Positions 1-10,570 of a DNA stretch of 64,000 bases are shown piece after piece. Position numbers and translations under genes: made by a program. This stretch comes from Areca catechu (lineage: Eukaryota; Streptophyta; Magnoliopsida; Arecales; Arecaceae), in NCBI GenBank assembly GCA_021397845.1, contig CM038046.1, positions 64,126,021 to 64,190,020 on the forward strand, in the 5' to 3' direction. The number at the start of each line of letters is the position of its first letter. Position 1 is the stretch's first letter. The notes under the pieces are model-generated. The model searched no databases and was not told the origin of the DNA. It saw only the letters and a list, made by a program, of their open reading frames with translations.

Positions 1-12
1 ATACTTTTCATC

Positions 13-240
13 TACTCTCCCTTTTTGTAAAACATTCTCATGAGTCAAAAAGTTAAGAGCCATACAAGCTTTACTCTACTCTATGAAAGAGTCATAAGAA
101 CCATATATACCTTACTATACTCCCCCTTTTTGTCAAGAATCAAAAAGTGCATTCTTTGTAGTAAAAGATATACTAAAGAAAATTATGTTCCATTGCAATG
201 AAGTACTTAGTTACATAAAATACATGCTCCCCCTCAATTT
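13..240 (-). other. Repeated polypurine tracts upstream of the absent 3' LTR
   Basis: Three minus-strand purine runs lie at about 13-30, 119-136 and 226-240. The first two read ACAAAAAGGG(GG)AG and the third TTGAGGGGGAGCA. Several PPT-like copies between the last ORF and the 3' LTR are a known conserved feature of Sireviruses, where the tract primes plus-strand DNA synthesis. Their spacing of roughly 100 bases suggests small duplications of the region. The rest of 241-461 shows no coding sequence. Confidence 0.7.
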
Positions 241-461
241 GTGCATTCGATATAGCAAAGACATTCTAACTTGAGGGTTTAAAAAGATAAATGCTAAGAG
301 CTGGCATCAGATAGTAAAATACCACAATGTAGATAAATATATAAATGAATGTATTCAGTTACAAAATTGCTTACATAGTAAGCACAAAATACTAATACAT
401 CAGAACATACAAAGCAAACTAGTACCTCAGTAAACATCATATATCAAACAAATCTATGAGG

Positions 462-2225
462 CTACTCCTCATCAGAAGGTACATCAAAAGAGATAGGAGC
501 CGAGATTCTAGATGAGGATTTTGGAGTCCTATGAGTGAGACTCCGAGTCCTCAGAGAGGGACCAGACCTAGGGGTAGTCCTACGAGATCTATAGGTCCGT
601 GGAAAAGACTCCGAAGGTGTCCTAACAGAAGTAGTAGCAGTAGGAGTAGGTGGATCAGTATGCTGAGTAGACTGAGCTGGAGTGTGCCTGCTGACAAACT
701 CATAAGCAGTGGGATCATCAATATCAGTCTCTGTATGCTCATCTCTATCATCTGGAATGCCTGTAATAGACTCAAAGAGTGACTCAGTAATCTCAGTATC
801 TACTGGCACATCTGTAGCTGGAGGATCAGTACTAGGAAGATCAGTAGAAGGAGGATCAATAGAAGGGGGAATCTCTGGAATCGGATCAGCAGGTGGAACA
901 TCAACGCTACCTGCTCCAGGCTGATCTCCATCACTATCACTATAGCCACTGGAGTCATCATCATCATCATCATTAGAATGTGGAGGAGGCACTGTCGAAT
1001 CTACAGTCCCTGGTGGCAATGCCAATCTCAGTAAGCTGAGGATCTGTCGGAATCCTACATCGACAGTAGCTGAGAGAGCTACAATGCGCATGTTTGTGTG
1101 GATCCTCAGACCATGTAGCTCCTGTTGTACACCAGCAATCTCTATCCGGACCTCTGAAATGTGATCAGTCACTCTCTGCTCAAAGTTCGATGTGCTCGCT
1201 GTAGTCCTCTGTGGTGTAGGAGTAGCAGAAGGTGCTGGAGCTGATGAGGGTGGTGGCGTGAATGGCTCAAGCTCCGCAGTCTCTGACTCTGGTGCTGGAC
1301 GAGGAGGTGTACCATGATCAGTAGGCTCTGAAGGCCCTGCCTCAGCTGCTCGAATCTCCTCCTCCTCATCTGGCTCCTGGCCAGACTCCCGTCGCACCCA
1401 ACGATCACCAATCAGTCGAAATCCCATCCTATGCAAGGATTTCTCTCCGTATGTGTTAGTATGCTACAGCTGACTGAAGGGTATACCATCAAATAATACT
1501 CCATACTCCCTGAATAACTGTGTCAGCCCCATGCCATATGGCTGAACTAGTCTCCTATGAGATGCTGCCTTTCCCATCTGCTGAAGCATGATCCTGGGAA
1601 GGTTGATGGGAGTCCGCTATCTCAGGGACACCATCAACACTAGCTCACGCTCAGTTATAAAGTCAAACCTCCCGCTCTTTGGAATCAAGATGCGGGCGAT
1701 GATTTGATGCAGCACTCTCATCTCCAATGATAGCTGATTAGTGGCTACTATGGAAATGCCGCTAACATCCTCGCGCTCTAAGATACATCTGAAGGCGCGC
1801 TCTCGGTCGCTGATAGTAGTGGTGGCTGTACCATGAAGTGGAATCCTCCAAACATGACTGATGACCTCCGGTGTCACTAGAATCTCGATCCCACGAATAG
1901 TAGCAGACCATCAAATGCCATTAGTGGCCATGGATGTATAGAACTCCCTGATGAGGTATGGGTAGAATCTCTCAGTCATCGTGCAGAAGTGAACCAGACC
2001 TGCATCTCTCAGTACATTTCTTATAAAAAAGTGATGCTGATCCTAGAAGGGTATATCCACACGTCTCCCGCTCGCAATGCTCTTCCATACTAAGCTGGCT
2101 GGCACTGGTGCAGGTTCCTCTGGGGACGGCTCACGCTCATGTCTGGCCTTTCTTCGTCGCTCAGTACTACCTTGGCCTTATTACATTTTTCTTTTCCTTA
2201 CAGCCAACTGCTTCCTTGGACCCAT
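462..2225 (-). pseudogene. Sire-1 ORF3 (env-like position), broken
   Basis: This is a third ORF downstream of pol. I place its start at 2225 on the minus strand (MGPRKQLAV...), preceded by no better ATG. Stops interrupt the first half. The last 324 codons (1436-462) are open. The N-terminal part (about 2225-1500) contains a GRRVD motif and a segment LSLEMRVLHQIIAR that recur in the Sire-2 ORF3. It recalls the domain annotated in plants as putative plant transposon protein. The C-terminal half has a short coiled-coil-like stretch (about 1190-1050), then Pro/Ser/Thr-rich sequence with an Asp run, and a basic then acidic tail. I see no clear signal peptide or membrane helix, so a true envelope role is unproven. 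Function unknown. Confidence 0.7.
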
Positions 2226-2696
2226 ATGGATGGAAGAGGGTAATTTAGGGAGAAGTAGGATAATGCAGTGCTAAGAAAAAGAAGAACCAAGAATTTGGAG
2301 AGGAGAAAAGGAATTCACGGTTGAGCAAATGAAGGAACCGTGAAAAGGTAAGTGAGGGTTTGTGAAATTGAAAAAAAAAGAGAGCAAATAGAAGAAATGC
2401 ACGAAATGGAGGGAAGAAATGAGTGTTTTCAATCGAATATCAACCGATAATTGAGGGTAAATAGAGGCAAAAACCTACGGTTGCCCAAAAACGAGGAACA
2501 CGGTAAAAACCGGTTCGGTCCAAGAGAAACCGTGAGGAGAGGAGAAGATTACCTAAAAAGAGGAGGGAGAGGGTTGGAAATCCACTATTCAGAGCTTAGG
2601 AACGTTGGAGGGGGACCACACGAAGGAGAAAAAGAAAAGAAATGGAGGAAAATAGGGCTTGCGAACGGGTTTTAAAAGTAGGTTTTCCGACCAAGT

Positions 2697-2764
2697 GTCG
2701 ACCTCTCAAAAATTTCAGGGGTCGACCCCAAGTGTCGACCTCCAAAATTTTAAGTGTCGACCTC
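2697..2764. repeat. GTCGACCTC palindrome cluster between pol and ORF3
   Basis: Four copies of GTCGACCTC or GTCGACCCC begin at 2697, 2721, 2734 and 2756. The core GTCGAC is a perfect palindrome. The same motif is clustered in this element's own LTR (8746-9000). The cluster sits after the RNase H stop and before the ORF3 start, in an otherwise non-coding gap (2226-2904). Two copies are 13 bases apart, a spacing also frequent in the LTR. Confidence 0.8.
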
Positions 2765-2904
2765 CGAAAACAAACTAGTCAAAATAAAATTTGGTAAAAT
2801 TAAAAAAAATTGATAAAATTTAGAATGAATTCTTAGTGAAGCTTTAAATATAATTGAGAATTTATAAATCATTTTTTATGAATTTTGAAGGAAATTGAAG
2901 AGTT

Positions 2905-4869
2905 TCAAGCAAAAGGGTCAATGACTCCCAATTCTCTTCTGATCATGCAAAATCTATTTTCATTCAATGGTTTTGTGAATATATCAGCCAATTGATAACT
3001 AGTACAAATAAATTCTAACGACACATTAGAGTTTTGAACGTGATCTCTTATGAAGTGATGTCTTATTTTAATATGTTTGCTTCTTGAATGTTGTACAGGA
3101 TTTTTCGTTAAATTGATTGCACTAGTATTATCACATCTTATGGGTGTCTTAGTTAGTTTGATGCCAAAGTCCTCGAGTTGTTGTTTTATCCATAGAATCT
3201 GAGCACAATAGCTTTCGACTGCTATATATTTGGCTTCCGCCGTAGATAGAGAAACCAAATTCTGTTTCTTGCTGCTTCATGAAATCAAATTAACTCCTAG
3301 GAATTGACAAGTTCCACTAGTACTTTTACGATCAAGTTTACACCCAGCAAAATCAGCATCAGAATAAGCAATCAATTCATATGATGACTCTCTAGAGTAC
3401 CAAAGACCAATTTCAATTGACCCAGATAAGTATCTAAATATACATTTTACAGCTAAGAGATGTGATTCTTTAGGAGCAGACTGAAAACGTGCACATATAC
3501 AAACACTAAACATTATATCAAGTCTACTGGCAGTTAGATATAGCAATGAACCAATCATGCCTCTATATAATTTTTGGTCAACTGATTTACCACATTCATC
3601 TTTGTCTAATTTACATGAAGAGCTCATAGGGGTACCTATTGGTTTGGTAGTCTCCATCCCAAACTTTTTCAATATTTTCCTTGTGTACTTGGCTTGGTTG
3701 ATGAAGATCCCCTCTTTAGTTTGCTTAATTTGGAGTCCGAGGAAGAAGTTGGGTTCTCCCATCATGCTCATCTCGAACTCACTTTACATTAACTTTGCAA
3801 ACTCTTGACAAAGACATTCATTTAGTAGCACCAAAAATAATATCATCTACATAGATTTGTACTACTAAGAGATCATCATTTTTCTTTTTCAAAAATAATG
3901 TATTATCTACATTACCTCTAGAAAAATCATTCTTCATTAAAAATGAACTTAATCGATCATACCAAGCTCTAGGAGCTTGCTTTAAACCATACAATGCTTT
4001 ATGCAATTTAAAAACATGATTAGGAAATTCATGATTTTCAAAACTAGGAGGTTGTTCAACATAAACTTCCTCTTCAATAAATCCATTTAAAAAGGCACTT
4101 TTAACATCCATTTGAAATAACTTGAAATCCATAAAACAAGCAAAAGCAAGTAAAAGTCTAATTGCTTCCAGCCTAGCAACAGGAGCAAAGGTTTCATCAA
4201 AGTCAATCCTTTCTTCCTGGTTGTAGCATTTAGCAACAAGTCTAGCTTTGTTTCTAGTTACAATACCATGTTCATCAAGTTTATTTCTAAAAACCCATTT
4301 TGTGCCAATTACAGAAACATTAAGGGGTCTTTCTGTTAAAGTCCAAACGTTATTTCTTTTAAATTGATTTTGTTCATCTTGCATGACATTAATCCAGTTA
4401 CAATCTTTTTTAGCTTCTTCAATTGACTTAGGCTCTATTTGAGAAACAAAAGCTAAATAATCACAAACATTTCTGATAGAAGAGCATGTACTTACTCCCT
4501 TTGACGGATCACCAATAATTAGCTCTTTGGGGTGTCCGTGTGCATACCTCCACTCTTTAGGTAAAGGTTTTGGTGAAGTTGCATTGATCTCTTGAATTTT
4601 ATCTTCATTTTCTTGATCATCATCTCCTTTGGGGACACCTTCATTGATTGTCAATTGTTCAAGCTTCTTTGTACCTGTTTCATCATCAATAGAATCTTCT
4701 TTTCTAGAAGATTTTTCATTAGTTTAATCAAACACTACATGAATTGATTCTTCAACTAGAAGAGTTCTTCTGTTGAAGATCCTGTATGCCTTGCTAGAAG
4801 TAGAGTATCCTAAGAAGATACCCTCATCTGACTTGGCATCAAATTTACTGATATTATCTTTTCCATTGT
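2905..4869 (-). pseudogene. Sire-1 pol: reverse transcriptase and RNase H
   Basis: This is the catalytic half of the copia polyprotein. The RT part (4654-3277) shows the FDETFAPVARLEAIR region, GLKQAPRAWY and the active-site YVDD in QIYVDDIIFG. A stop follows the YVDD block near 3816 and another separates RT from RNase H near 3277. RNase H (to 2905) keeps SDADFAG, STAEAKY and CDNTSAI, which hold catalytic acidic residues, and ends in the usual ADIFTKPL tail. The 4869-4655 stretch is the integrase-RT linker with FHVFGCRCF-type sequence and one stop. Only a few lesions are needed to explain the breaks, so decay is recent. Confidence 0.92.
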
Positions 4870-5805
4870 TTAATATGAAACAGCGGCAACCAAATACATG
4901 AAAATATTTAAGATTAGGTTTTCGATTTTTCCAAAGCTCATATGGTGTTTTTTTAAAATAGGTCGAATTAAAACATGATTTAAAATGTAACAGAAAGTAT
5001 TAATGGCTTCTGCCCAAAAATATCTAGGTAAATCATTTTCGCAAAGCATTGTGCGTGCCATTTCTTCAAAAGTCCTATTTTTTTTTTCTACCACCCCATT
5101 TTGTTGAGGTGTCCTAGGTGCAGAAAAATTATGACTAATGCCATCATCATTAAAAAAAATTTCAAAATCATGATTGTCAAATTCAGTTCCATGATCACTA
5201 CGTAAAGAAACAATAGTGAGATCTTTTTCGTTTGAAACCATTTTATGAAATTTAACAAAAGCTGAAAATGTTTCATCTTTATGAGCTAAAAACATTGTCC
5301 AAGTAAATCGTGAGTAATCATCTACAATTACTAGCCCATATTTCTTACCTCCCAAACTAGTTATTTTGGTTGGTCCAAAGAGGTCCATATGCAATAATTC
5401 AAGGGGTCTAGTAGTAGATACTACTCCTTTAGGTTTGAAAGTAGATTTAGTTTGTTTTCCTAATTGACATGCAGCACAAATCTTATCTTTTTCAAATGTG
5501 AGTTTTGGCAATTCTTTTAAAAGATTCTTTTTGCTTAATTTTGAAATCAAATGCATACTAGAATACCCTAGCCTGCGATGCCAAAGCCAACTAGTTTCAC
5601 TTGCCTTGGCTTCCCTAGCCACTAGGCATTGACCACTTTCCATGGATAGATCATCAAGATCAACCATGTAAATGTTTCCATGCCTATGACCAGTGAACTT
5701 GATGCCATCGACATCTAGACTAGACACCATGCACAAAGATGATTCAAAAATTACTTTAAAACCCTTATCACAAAACTGACTAATGCTGAAAAGATTATGC
5801 TTCAA
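4870..5805 (-). pseudogene. Sire-1 pol: integrase
   Basis: This 311-codon open segment inserts element cDNA into the host genome. It contains the HHCC zinc-binding region (WHRRLGYSSMHL... CAACQLGKQ; one histidine of the usual LGH is replaced by Tyr) and the DDE-type core. The core shows D in LLHMDLFGPT, D in VSLRSDHGTEF and E in PQQNGVVEKKNRT. It runs out of frame at its C-terminus near 4870, where the FHVFGC block continues in another frame. The LGY change suggests loss of zinc binding. Confidence 0.92.
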
Positions 5806-6034
5806 GCCATCAACAAATAATACATTATCTACATAAGCATTAGGGATGATATGGATTTTACCAATTCCGACGATTTTACCTTTTCCATTATCACCAAAAG
5901 TAACATTTCCACCATTTATAGCTACTAGTGATGAGAATTACTTCACATCTCCAATCATGTGCCTTGAGCAACCACTGTCTAGATACCACATTCTTCTATT
6001 ATTTTTGGTTGCAAGACACACCTGCAGAAATTGA
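5806..6034 (-). pseudogene. Sire-1 pol: aspartic protease
   Basis: The minus strand reads WYLDSGCSRHMIGD, with the DSG aspartic-protease triad typical of copia elements, then a stop, then VTFGDNGKGKIVGIGKI and the LFVDGLKHNLFSISQ block that leads into integrase. The protease would cleave the Gag-Pol polyprotein. The active-site triad is intact; one TAA and an apparent small deletion just after it break the frame. Confidence 0.88.
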
Positions 6035-7759
6035 TCAAGTTGAAACTTTAGGTACCCAAGTCATCTTGGGTCCTTTAGGGTTAGACAAATTGGTTCCTTT
6101 TGGAACCCAAATCTTTCCAAAGGTACTTGATTTTCTTCTATTACAAATATATGATTTATGTCCTAACTTACAACATGCATAGCAGCTAATATTAGAAGAT
6201 GCAGGTATGAAAAAGTTTTTGAAAACTTTTTGCTGATTCTGTGACTTAAATCCAAGTCCAGCTTTGTTAAAAACTGCATGTTGACTGTTTAAAAGCATAC
6301 TTAATTTTTCTGAACTATAAGTAAACTTTTCTATAAAAGGTTTCACTTTTTCTAACTCTTCTTTGTAATTCTTGTTTTGAAGCAATAGTTCTTTGTTTTG
6401 TTTTTCAATTTTCTCATTAGTTTCAAAACTTCTATTATTTTTCAAAGAATCCTTTTCTTTTATAAGATTGTCCTTATCATTTTTCAAGGTCTTTATATAT
6501 TCAGTTAATTTCTTGTTTTCTTGAATTAAATCTTCAATTTCAGTTGAAAACTTGTTTGAATTTTTGGTAAGCTCTTGATTTAGCTTTCTTAATTTCTTAT
6601 TTTTCAGTTTTAGTTTTTCATATTCCATAACTAAATCATCAAAAGCATCATGTAATTCATTAAAAGTAAATTCATTTTCAGGTTCAGAATTTACCTCATC
6701 ATCTTCATTGGCCATGAAACACAGGTTGGCGACTTCCTGCTGCTCTTCATCACTGCTGGAGTCCTCACTCTCACTCCAGGTAGCCATCATGGCTTTCTTT
6801 CTCAACATCCTACGACTCTTTTTAAGCAAAGGGCAATCCATTTTATAATGTCCAAGCTTCTTGCACTCGAAGCAGATGGGTGGATCCCTTTCTTTTTCTT
6901 TCTCTTTATCTTTATTGTAATTACCTTTTTGCAGCCTTTTCTTGTAGAAGCCCTTCTTCTTTCTAATGAATCTTCTGAATTTTCTTATAATGAGGGCTGT
7001 CTCATCATCATCAGCTTCTTCTTCTGATTAATCACTTCACTCTTCCTTTGTAGTGGACTTGAAGGCTATGACTTTCTTTTTCTTGTCATTGTCCACTGTC
7101 TTCTATTTTAGTGAAAGCTCATAAGTCATCAGTGATCCAAGAAGCTGCTCAAGAGGTAGAGTATTGACATCATTGGCTTCTTCTATGGCCGTTACTTTCG
7201 CATCCCATGAAGCCAGAAGAGACCTGAGAAGTTTGTTAACAAGTTCACCATTAGATATAATCTTTTCCAAACTCCTCATACCATTTACTATATTGGTAAA
7301 TCTAGTAAACATGTCACTAATACTTTCAGTTGGTTCCATCCTGAACATCTCATACGTATGAATGAGCATGTTCACCTTTGTGGTCTTCACTTGGTGTGCA
7401 CCCTCATGGGTAACCTCAAGTGTATCTCAAATTTCTTTGGCAGAAATATAATTTGATATTCTGTTAAATTCACTTGGGTCAAGTGCACAGAATAGCAAAT
7501 TCATCGCCTCTGCATTTAACTCAGCTTGTTTGATGTCATTGTCATCCCATTCTTCTTCATATTTTGGGGTGATAATGCCATTAACCAATTGAGTGGGATG
7601 ATGAGGCCCTTTAGTAATTACTCTACATATATTATAATCTACAGCTTGTAAATAAATGCGCATACAAGTTTTCCAGTATGTGTAGTTTGTGCCATTAAAG
7701 AAAGGAGGGCGATTTGATGCTTGACCTTCAACTATACCCATTCCAATTGGGACGGCCAT
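6035..7759 (-). pseudogene. Sire-1 gag, long form with coiled coil and two zinc knuckles
   Basis: This is the structural protein of the virus-like particle. It starts at 7759 (MAVPIGMG...), 44 bases downstream of the primer site. Domains in order: N-terminal copia gag (FFNGTNYTYWK, 7759-7427, ending in a stop); gag core (7390-7103) with SISDMFTRFTNIV; a basic linker (about 7020-6900); a first CX2CX4HX4C knuckle (CFECKKLGHYKMDC, about 6880-6835); an acidic stretch; a Lys/Glu/Asn-rich coiled coil (about 6640-6340); and a second knuckle (CYACCKLGHKSYIC, about 6180-6140). Two knuckles and the coiled coil fit Sirevirus gag. At least three stops or frame breaks are present. Confidence 0.9.
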
Positions 7760-7802
7760 GATCTTTCACTTAAGATCGTTGGACTTACAAGAGAGTACCG
7801 GT

Positions 7803-7814
7803 GCTCTGATACCA
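7803..7814 (-). other. Sire-1 primer binding site (initiator Met tRNA)
   Basis: The minus strand reads TGGTATCAGAGC, the 12-base complement of the plant initiator Met tRNA 3' end. It lies two bases inside the LTR boundary and primes minus-strand DNA synthesis. The site fixes the orientation of the element. Confidence 0.95.
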
Positions 7815-8143
7815 TTTGTTGCCCAAATATGGTGCCCAAGAGGGGGGGCGAATTGGGTTTTTTTTTTTAATAATAAAGCAATATATGTGCTATCAATTTC
7901 AAATATGAAGAGTGATAGTGCTCGAGTAATTGTGCAACGGAAGCAATGAAAGATAACAATAATTAAATAGCAATAGAGAGTAAAGCAATGCAAACACACA
8001 AAACGTATAGTGGTTCGGTGCACCTAGCACCTACATCCACTCCCCAAGCTCCACTTGAGAATTTCCACTATAATCTTCTCTAGATTACAGCCGACTTGTT
8101 TTACAAGGCTCACAAGTCAAAACCAAGTTGGTTTTGTTACCTA

Positions 8144-8310
8144 GGCTCACCAACAAACCTTACACACTTGTTTTGGCTTCAGGCTTACAAGCAACCCTAG
8201 TTAGTTTTATCAATTGGCTCACCAACAAACCTCACACACTTGTTTTGGCTTCGGGCTTACAAGCAATCCTAGTTGCTTTTATCAATTGGCTCACCAACAA
8301 ACCTCACACT
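8144..8310. repeat. 72-bp direct repeat inside the Sire-1 LTR
   Basis: The block starting GGCTCACCAACAAACCT occurs at 8144, 8216 and 8288, a 72-base period with two full units and a partial third. Copies differ at a handful of bases. It lies in the transcribed R/U5 side of the LTR and has no coding meaning that I can see. Confidence 0.85.
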
Positions 8311-8745
8311 AGTTTCAAATTTCCTTGAAACTAGGCTACCTCAAATAGAGTATGAATACAATGAATAAAAACAAGACAAACTCCTTTTTGAGCAAAAAAT
8401 AATTCGATGTAGCTCTTGTTGGAGACTCTTCAAGTCTTCCTCTTGGAATCTTTGACCTCACTAAATGCCAAAGACTTGAAAGCTGGATTCCTCAAAAATG
8501 GAAAGCTTTTGGCTAAGGAATCTCTTGGATTTTCTCTCTTTTTGGCTTAGGATTGATTGAAAGCTTTGTACTTTTACTCTCTTCTTTTTCACTTTGTCTC
8601 CTTCACTTTTTTGAAGTTAGGTGGAGGTTAAATACTTCATTCAAGCTGAAACAACTCCACAAGACCGTTAGAATCAAAAATATGGCCATTTATGGCCGTT
8701 AGAAATCAAATCAAAAGTTCAGAAAAACTAGCCGTTATGCCATGA

Positions 8746-9000
8746 GTCGACCTCATGAGTCGGCCTCTGGGTCAAGTGTCGACCTCATGAGTCGACCTCT
8801 AGTTTATCTTAGGCAAAAATCCAGAAAACTATTGTTCTTCCCAGTTTGAATTCTCAGGCGATGAGTCGACCTCTGGTGTCGACCTCTGGACAGATGTCGA
8901 CCTCAGGTGGTGACCTTTGAAGCGTGCTACTGAAATTTTGCCATGCCGGCCTTGCTGAACTTTTCTTTTCTTCATGAGTCGACCTCTGGTGGTCGACCTC
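8746..9000. promoter_or_regulatory. GTCGACCTC palindrome doublets in Sire-1 LTR U3
   Basis: Nine copies of GTCGACCTC (one GTCGGCCTC) start at 8746, 8759, 8778, 8791, 8865, 8878, 8896, 8978 and 8992. Eight of the nine fall in doublets 13-14 bases apart. They lie upstream of the TATA-like box in the element's sense. Palindrome clusters in LTRs are described for other Sireviruses; a protein-binding or regulatory role is inferred. Confidence 0.75.
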
Positions 9001-9292
9001 TGGTCTAAAATTTTCTGAAACTCTGGAGTGGTGCGTGCCATGCTTGAGTTTCTCTAGGTCTTTGTTTCTTTTGTCAATTACTTCTTGATATGAAGGTCCA
9101 ATATGAGAAATTTGATCTTGTTTAAGTTAGAAGAGCTCTTTCCCAAATCAAGCAAGCTTGGTTTCATCATTGTACTCTTGATACTCTTTATGAATAACCT
9201 AAGGCCTGAAACTTTATCTTGAAATGAAACATTAGTCTAAACATATACTCAACCTTTTGTTAATCATCAAAACTAAGGAGCCAAAGCCAACA

Positions 9293-10039
9293 CATCTTAA
9301 AAAGAAGGGGTGCCAATTCATGAATTAAAGTGGCATCCAAGGGAGTGACATTGCAGGTGTTCGTTGTCCTGATGAAGTGACAAGTGGTGGTCCTGATAAA
9401 GTGGCAAGTGGTGTCTAGAAAAGCCATGTGGTGTTGTCTAGATTCTTGAAAAATGTGGTGTCAAGACTTGGTTAGGCTAGCACATGGCTTGACTTAGCAC
9501 ATGGAGTCATATGGAATCTTGATTTAGGTACACATGGGTGATGGGTCTTGATTTGAGTGCACATGAAGTCACATGGATCTTCAATTGGATCCTCCTTGTA
9601 TTACAAGACTCAATAACTAACTAATCACATAATTTAACCAACTAAAACTAACTCTAAGCCCAACTTGATCAAATTGATCAAAAGGCATAATCTCATGCAA
9701 CAAAAAAGAATAAATTTGGTAAATAGGGTTTGGCCTAATAGGTTTGACACAATTGATAAATGGGGTTCTTATCAAATCGTAATTGATAAAAATGGCTAAC
9801 TGACACTGGACCATTTATAACCCAATTAAAATTATAGTTTTTTTATAGACTTAATTTTTGGTCCAGGGGTTTTAATAGGGACTAAATTTTAGGGTTTAGG
9901 ACTAAACCCAGCTAAGTTAAAATAACAAAATTTAAAGATAAAATATTTATAGTTGGTAAAAGGGGTTAGGTTCAGGACTTTATTCACAGGTTATCCACGA
10001 AGATATGGGTTCAACCTGTCGATATTTTCTGGCCCTAGT
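9293..10039. other. Unassigned non-coding stretch
   Basis: I find no coding sequence or element boundary here beyond the CATCT candidate duplication at 9293-9297. The first 300 bases repeat short words such as CACATGG and AAGTGGCAAGTGG. It may be remnant LTR or untranslated DNA of the Tat-3 fragment that follows. Confidence 0.5.
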
Positions 10040-10570
10040 GTCCATACCAGGTGAGGTCAAGCCCTTGGCATGGATCACCAAGAGCAAGGCAAGATTTTTT
10101 CTTTGGAAGTCGATCATCTACCACTTCAGACTCCTTGATACCATCATCATGGACAATGGGTGATAGTTTGATAACCAGGCCTTCGAGGAGTTCAGTGCCG
10201 AACATCCACCACTACTTCACGTCAGTAGCTCACCCATAAACCAACGGTGAGGCCAAGGTGATGAACCAGACCACCATCCTCCAAGGACTCCACACCAGAT
10301 TGGATGAGGTAAAGGGCTGGTGGGCTGAAGAGCTCCCTATCATGCTGTGGGCCTATCACACGATACCTCAGGCAGTGACGGGTGAGACACCATTCAGCAT
10401 GGTCTTTAGCATAGAGGCCATGATCCTAGTTGAGGTGGGCCTGCCCATGCTGTGGGTGTAGTGGTATGATGAAGCAAGCAATCTGGTGTGCCTCCTCCTT
10501 AACCTCGACCTGCTGCACAAGACAAGGGACAAGGCATGGCATCGCATTTCGTCATACCGGCAGTGGGTGG
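10040..10570 (+). pseudogene. Tat-3: integrase fragment of a Tat-type Gypsy
   Basis: With frame changes the plus strand reads PLAWITKSKARFFLWKSII, then TIIMDNG*QFDN, then NGEAKVMNQTTILQGLHTR and LWAYHTIPQAVTGETPF. This is the integrase core and C-terminal part typical of Tat-lineage Gypsy elements. It matches the Tat-1 integrase (27057-27725) block for block. The second catalytic D (MDNG) and E (NGEA) are visible, separated by stops and a frameshift. Homology ends at 10570, where a new element begins with TG, so the fragment was interrupted there. Confidence 0.85.

Larger units (their letters stand above)
1..9292 (-). mobile_element. Sire-1: Sirevirus-type Ty1/copia element, 3' LTR outside window
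   Basis: Reading right to left on the minus strand the order is 5' LTR, iMet primer site, gag with two CCHC knuckles, protease, integrase, reverse transcriptase, RNase H, a third ORF and repeated polypurine tracts. PR-IN-RT-RH order defines Ty1/copia. The long gag with coiled coil, the extra ORF after pol and the multiple polypurine tracts are Sirevirus hallmarks. The 3' LTR would lie left of base 1. The five bases after the right end are CATCT, the candidate target duplication, but its partner is not in the window. Pol is only mildly broken, so this is a fairly recent copy. Confidence 0.9.
7817..9292 (-). repeat. Sire-1 5' LTR
   Basis: This 1476-base LTR has TGTTG...CAACA ends. On the minus strand it begins TGTTGGCTTTGGCTCC and ends next to the primer site. 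A TATTTAA box (minus strand, about 8632-8638) could be the promoter TATA, placing U3 to the right of it with a palindrome cluster. It also contains a 72-bp direct repeat. No second copy is in the window, so age cannot be estimated here. Confidence 0.88.

Noticed and set aside
2451..2675. 74-codon Arg/Lys-rich plus-strand ORF
   Set aside because: It lies in the pol-ORF3 gap of Sire-1 antisense to the element, purine-rich, with no counterpart in Sire-2.
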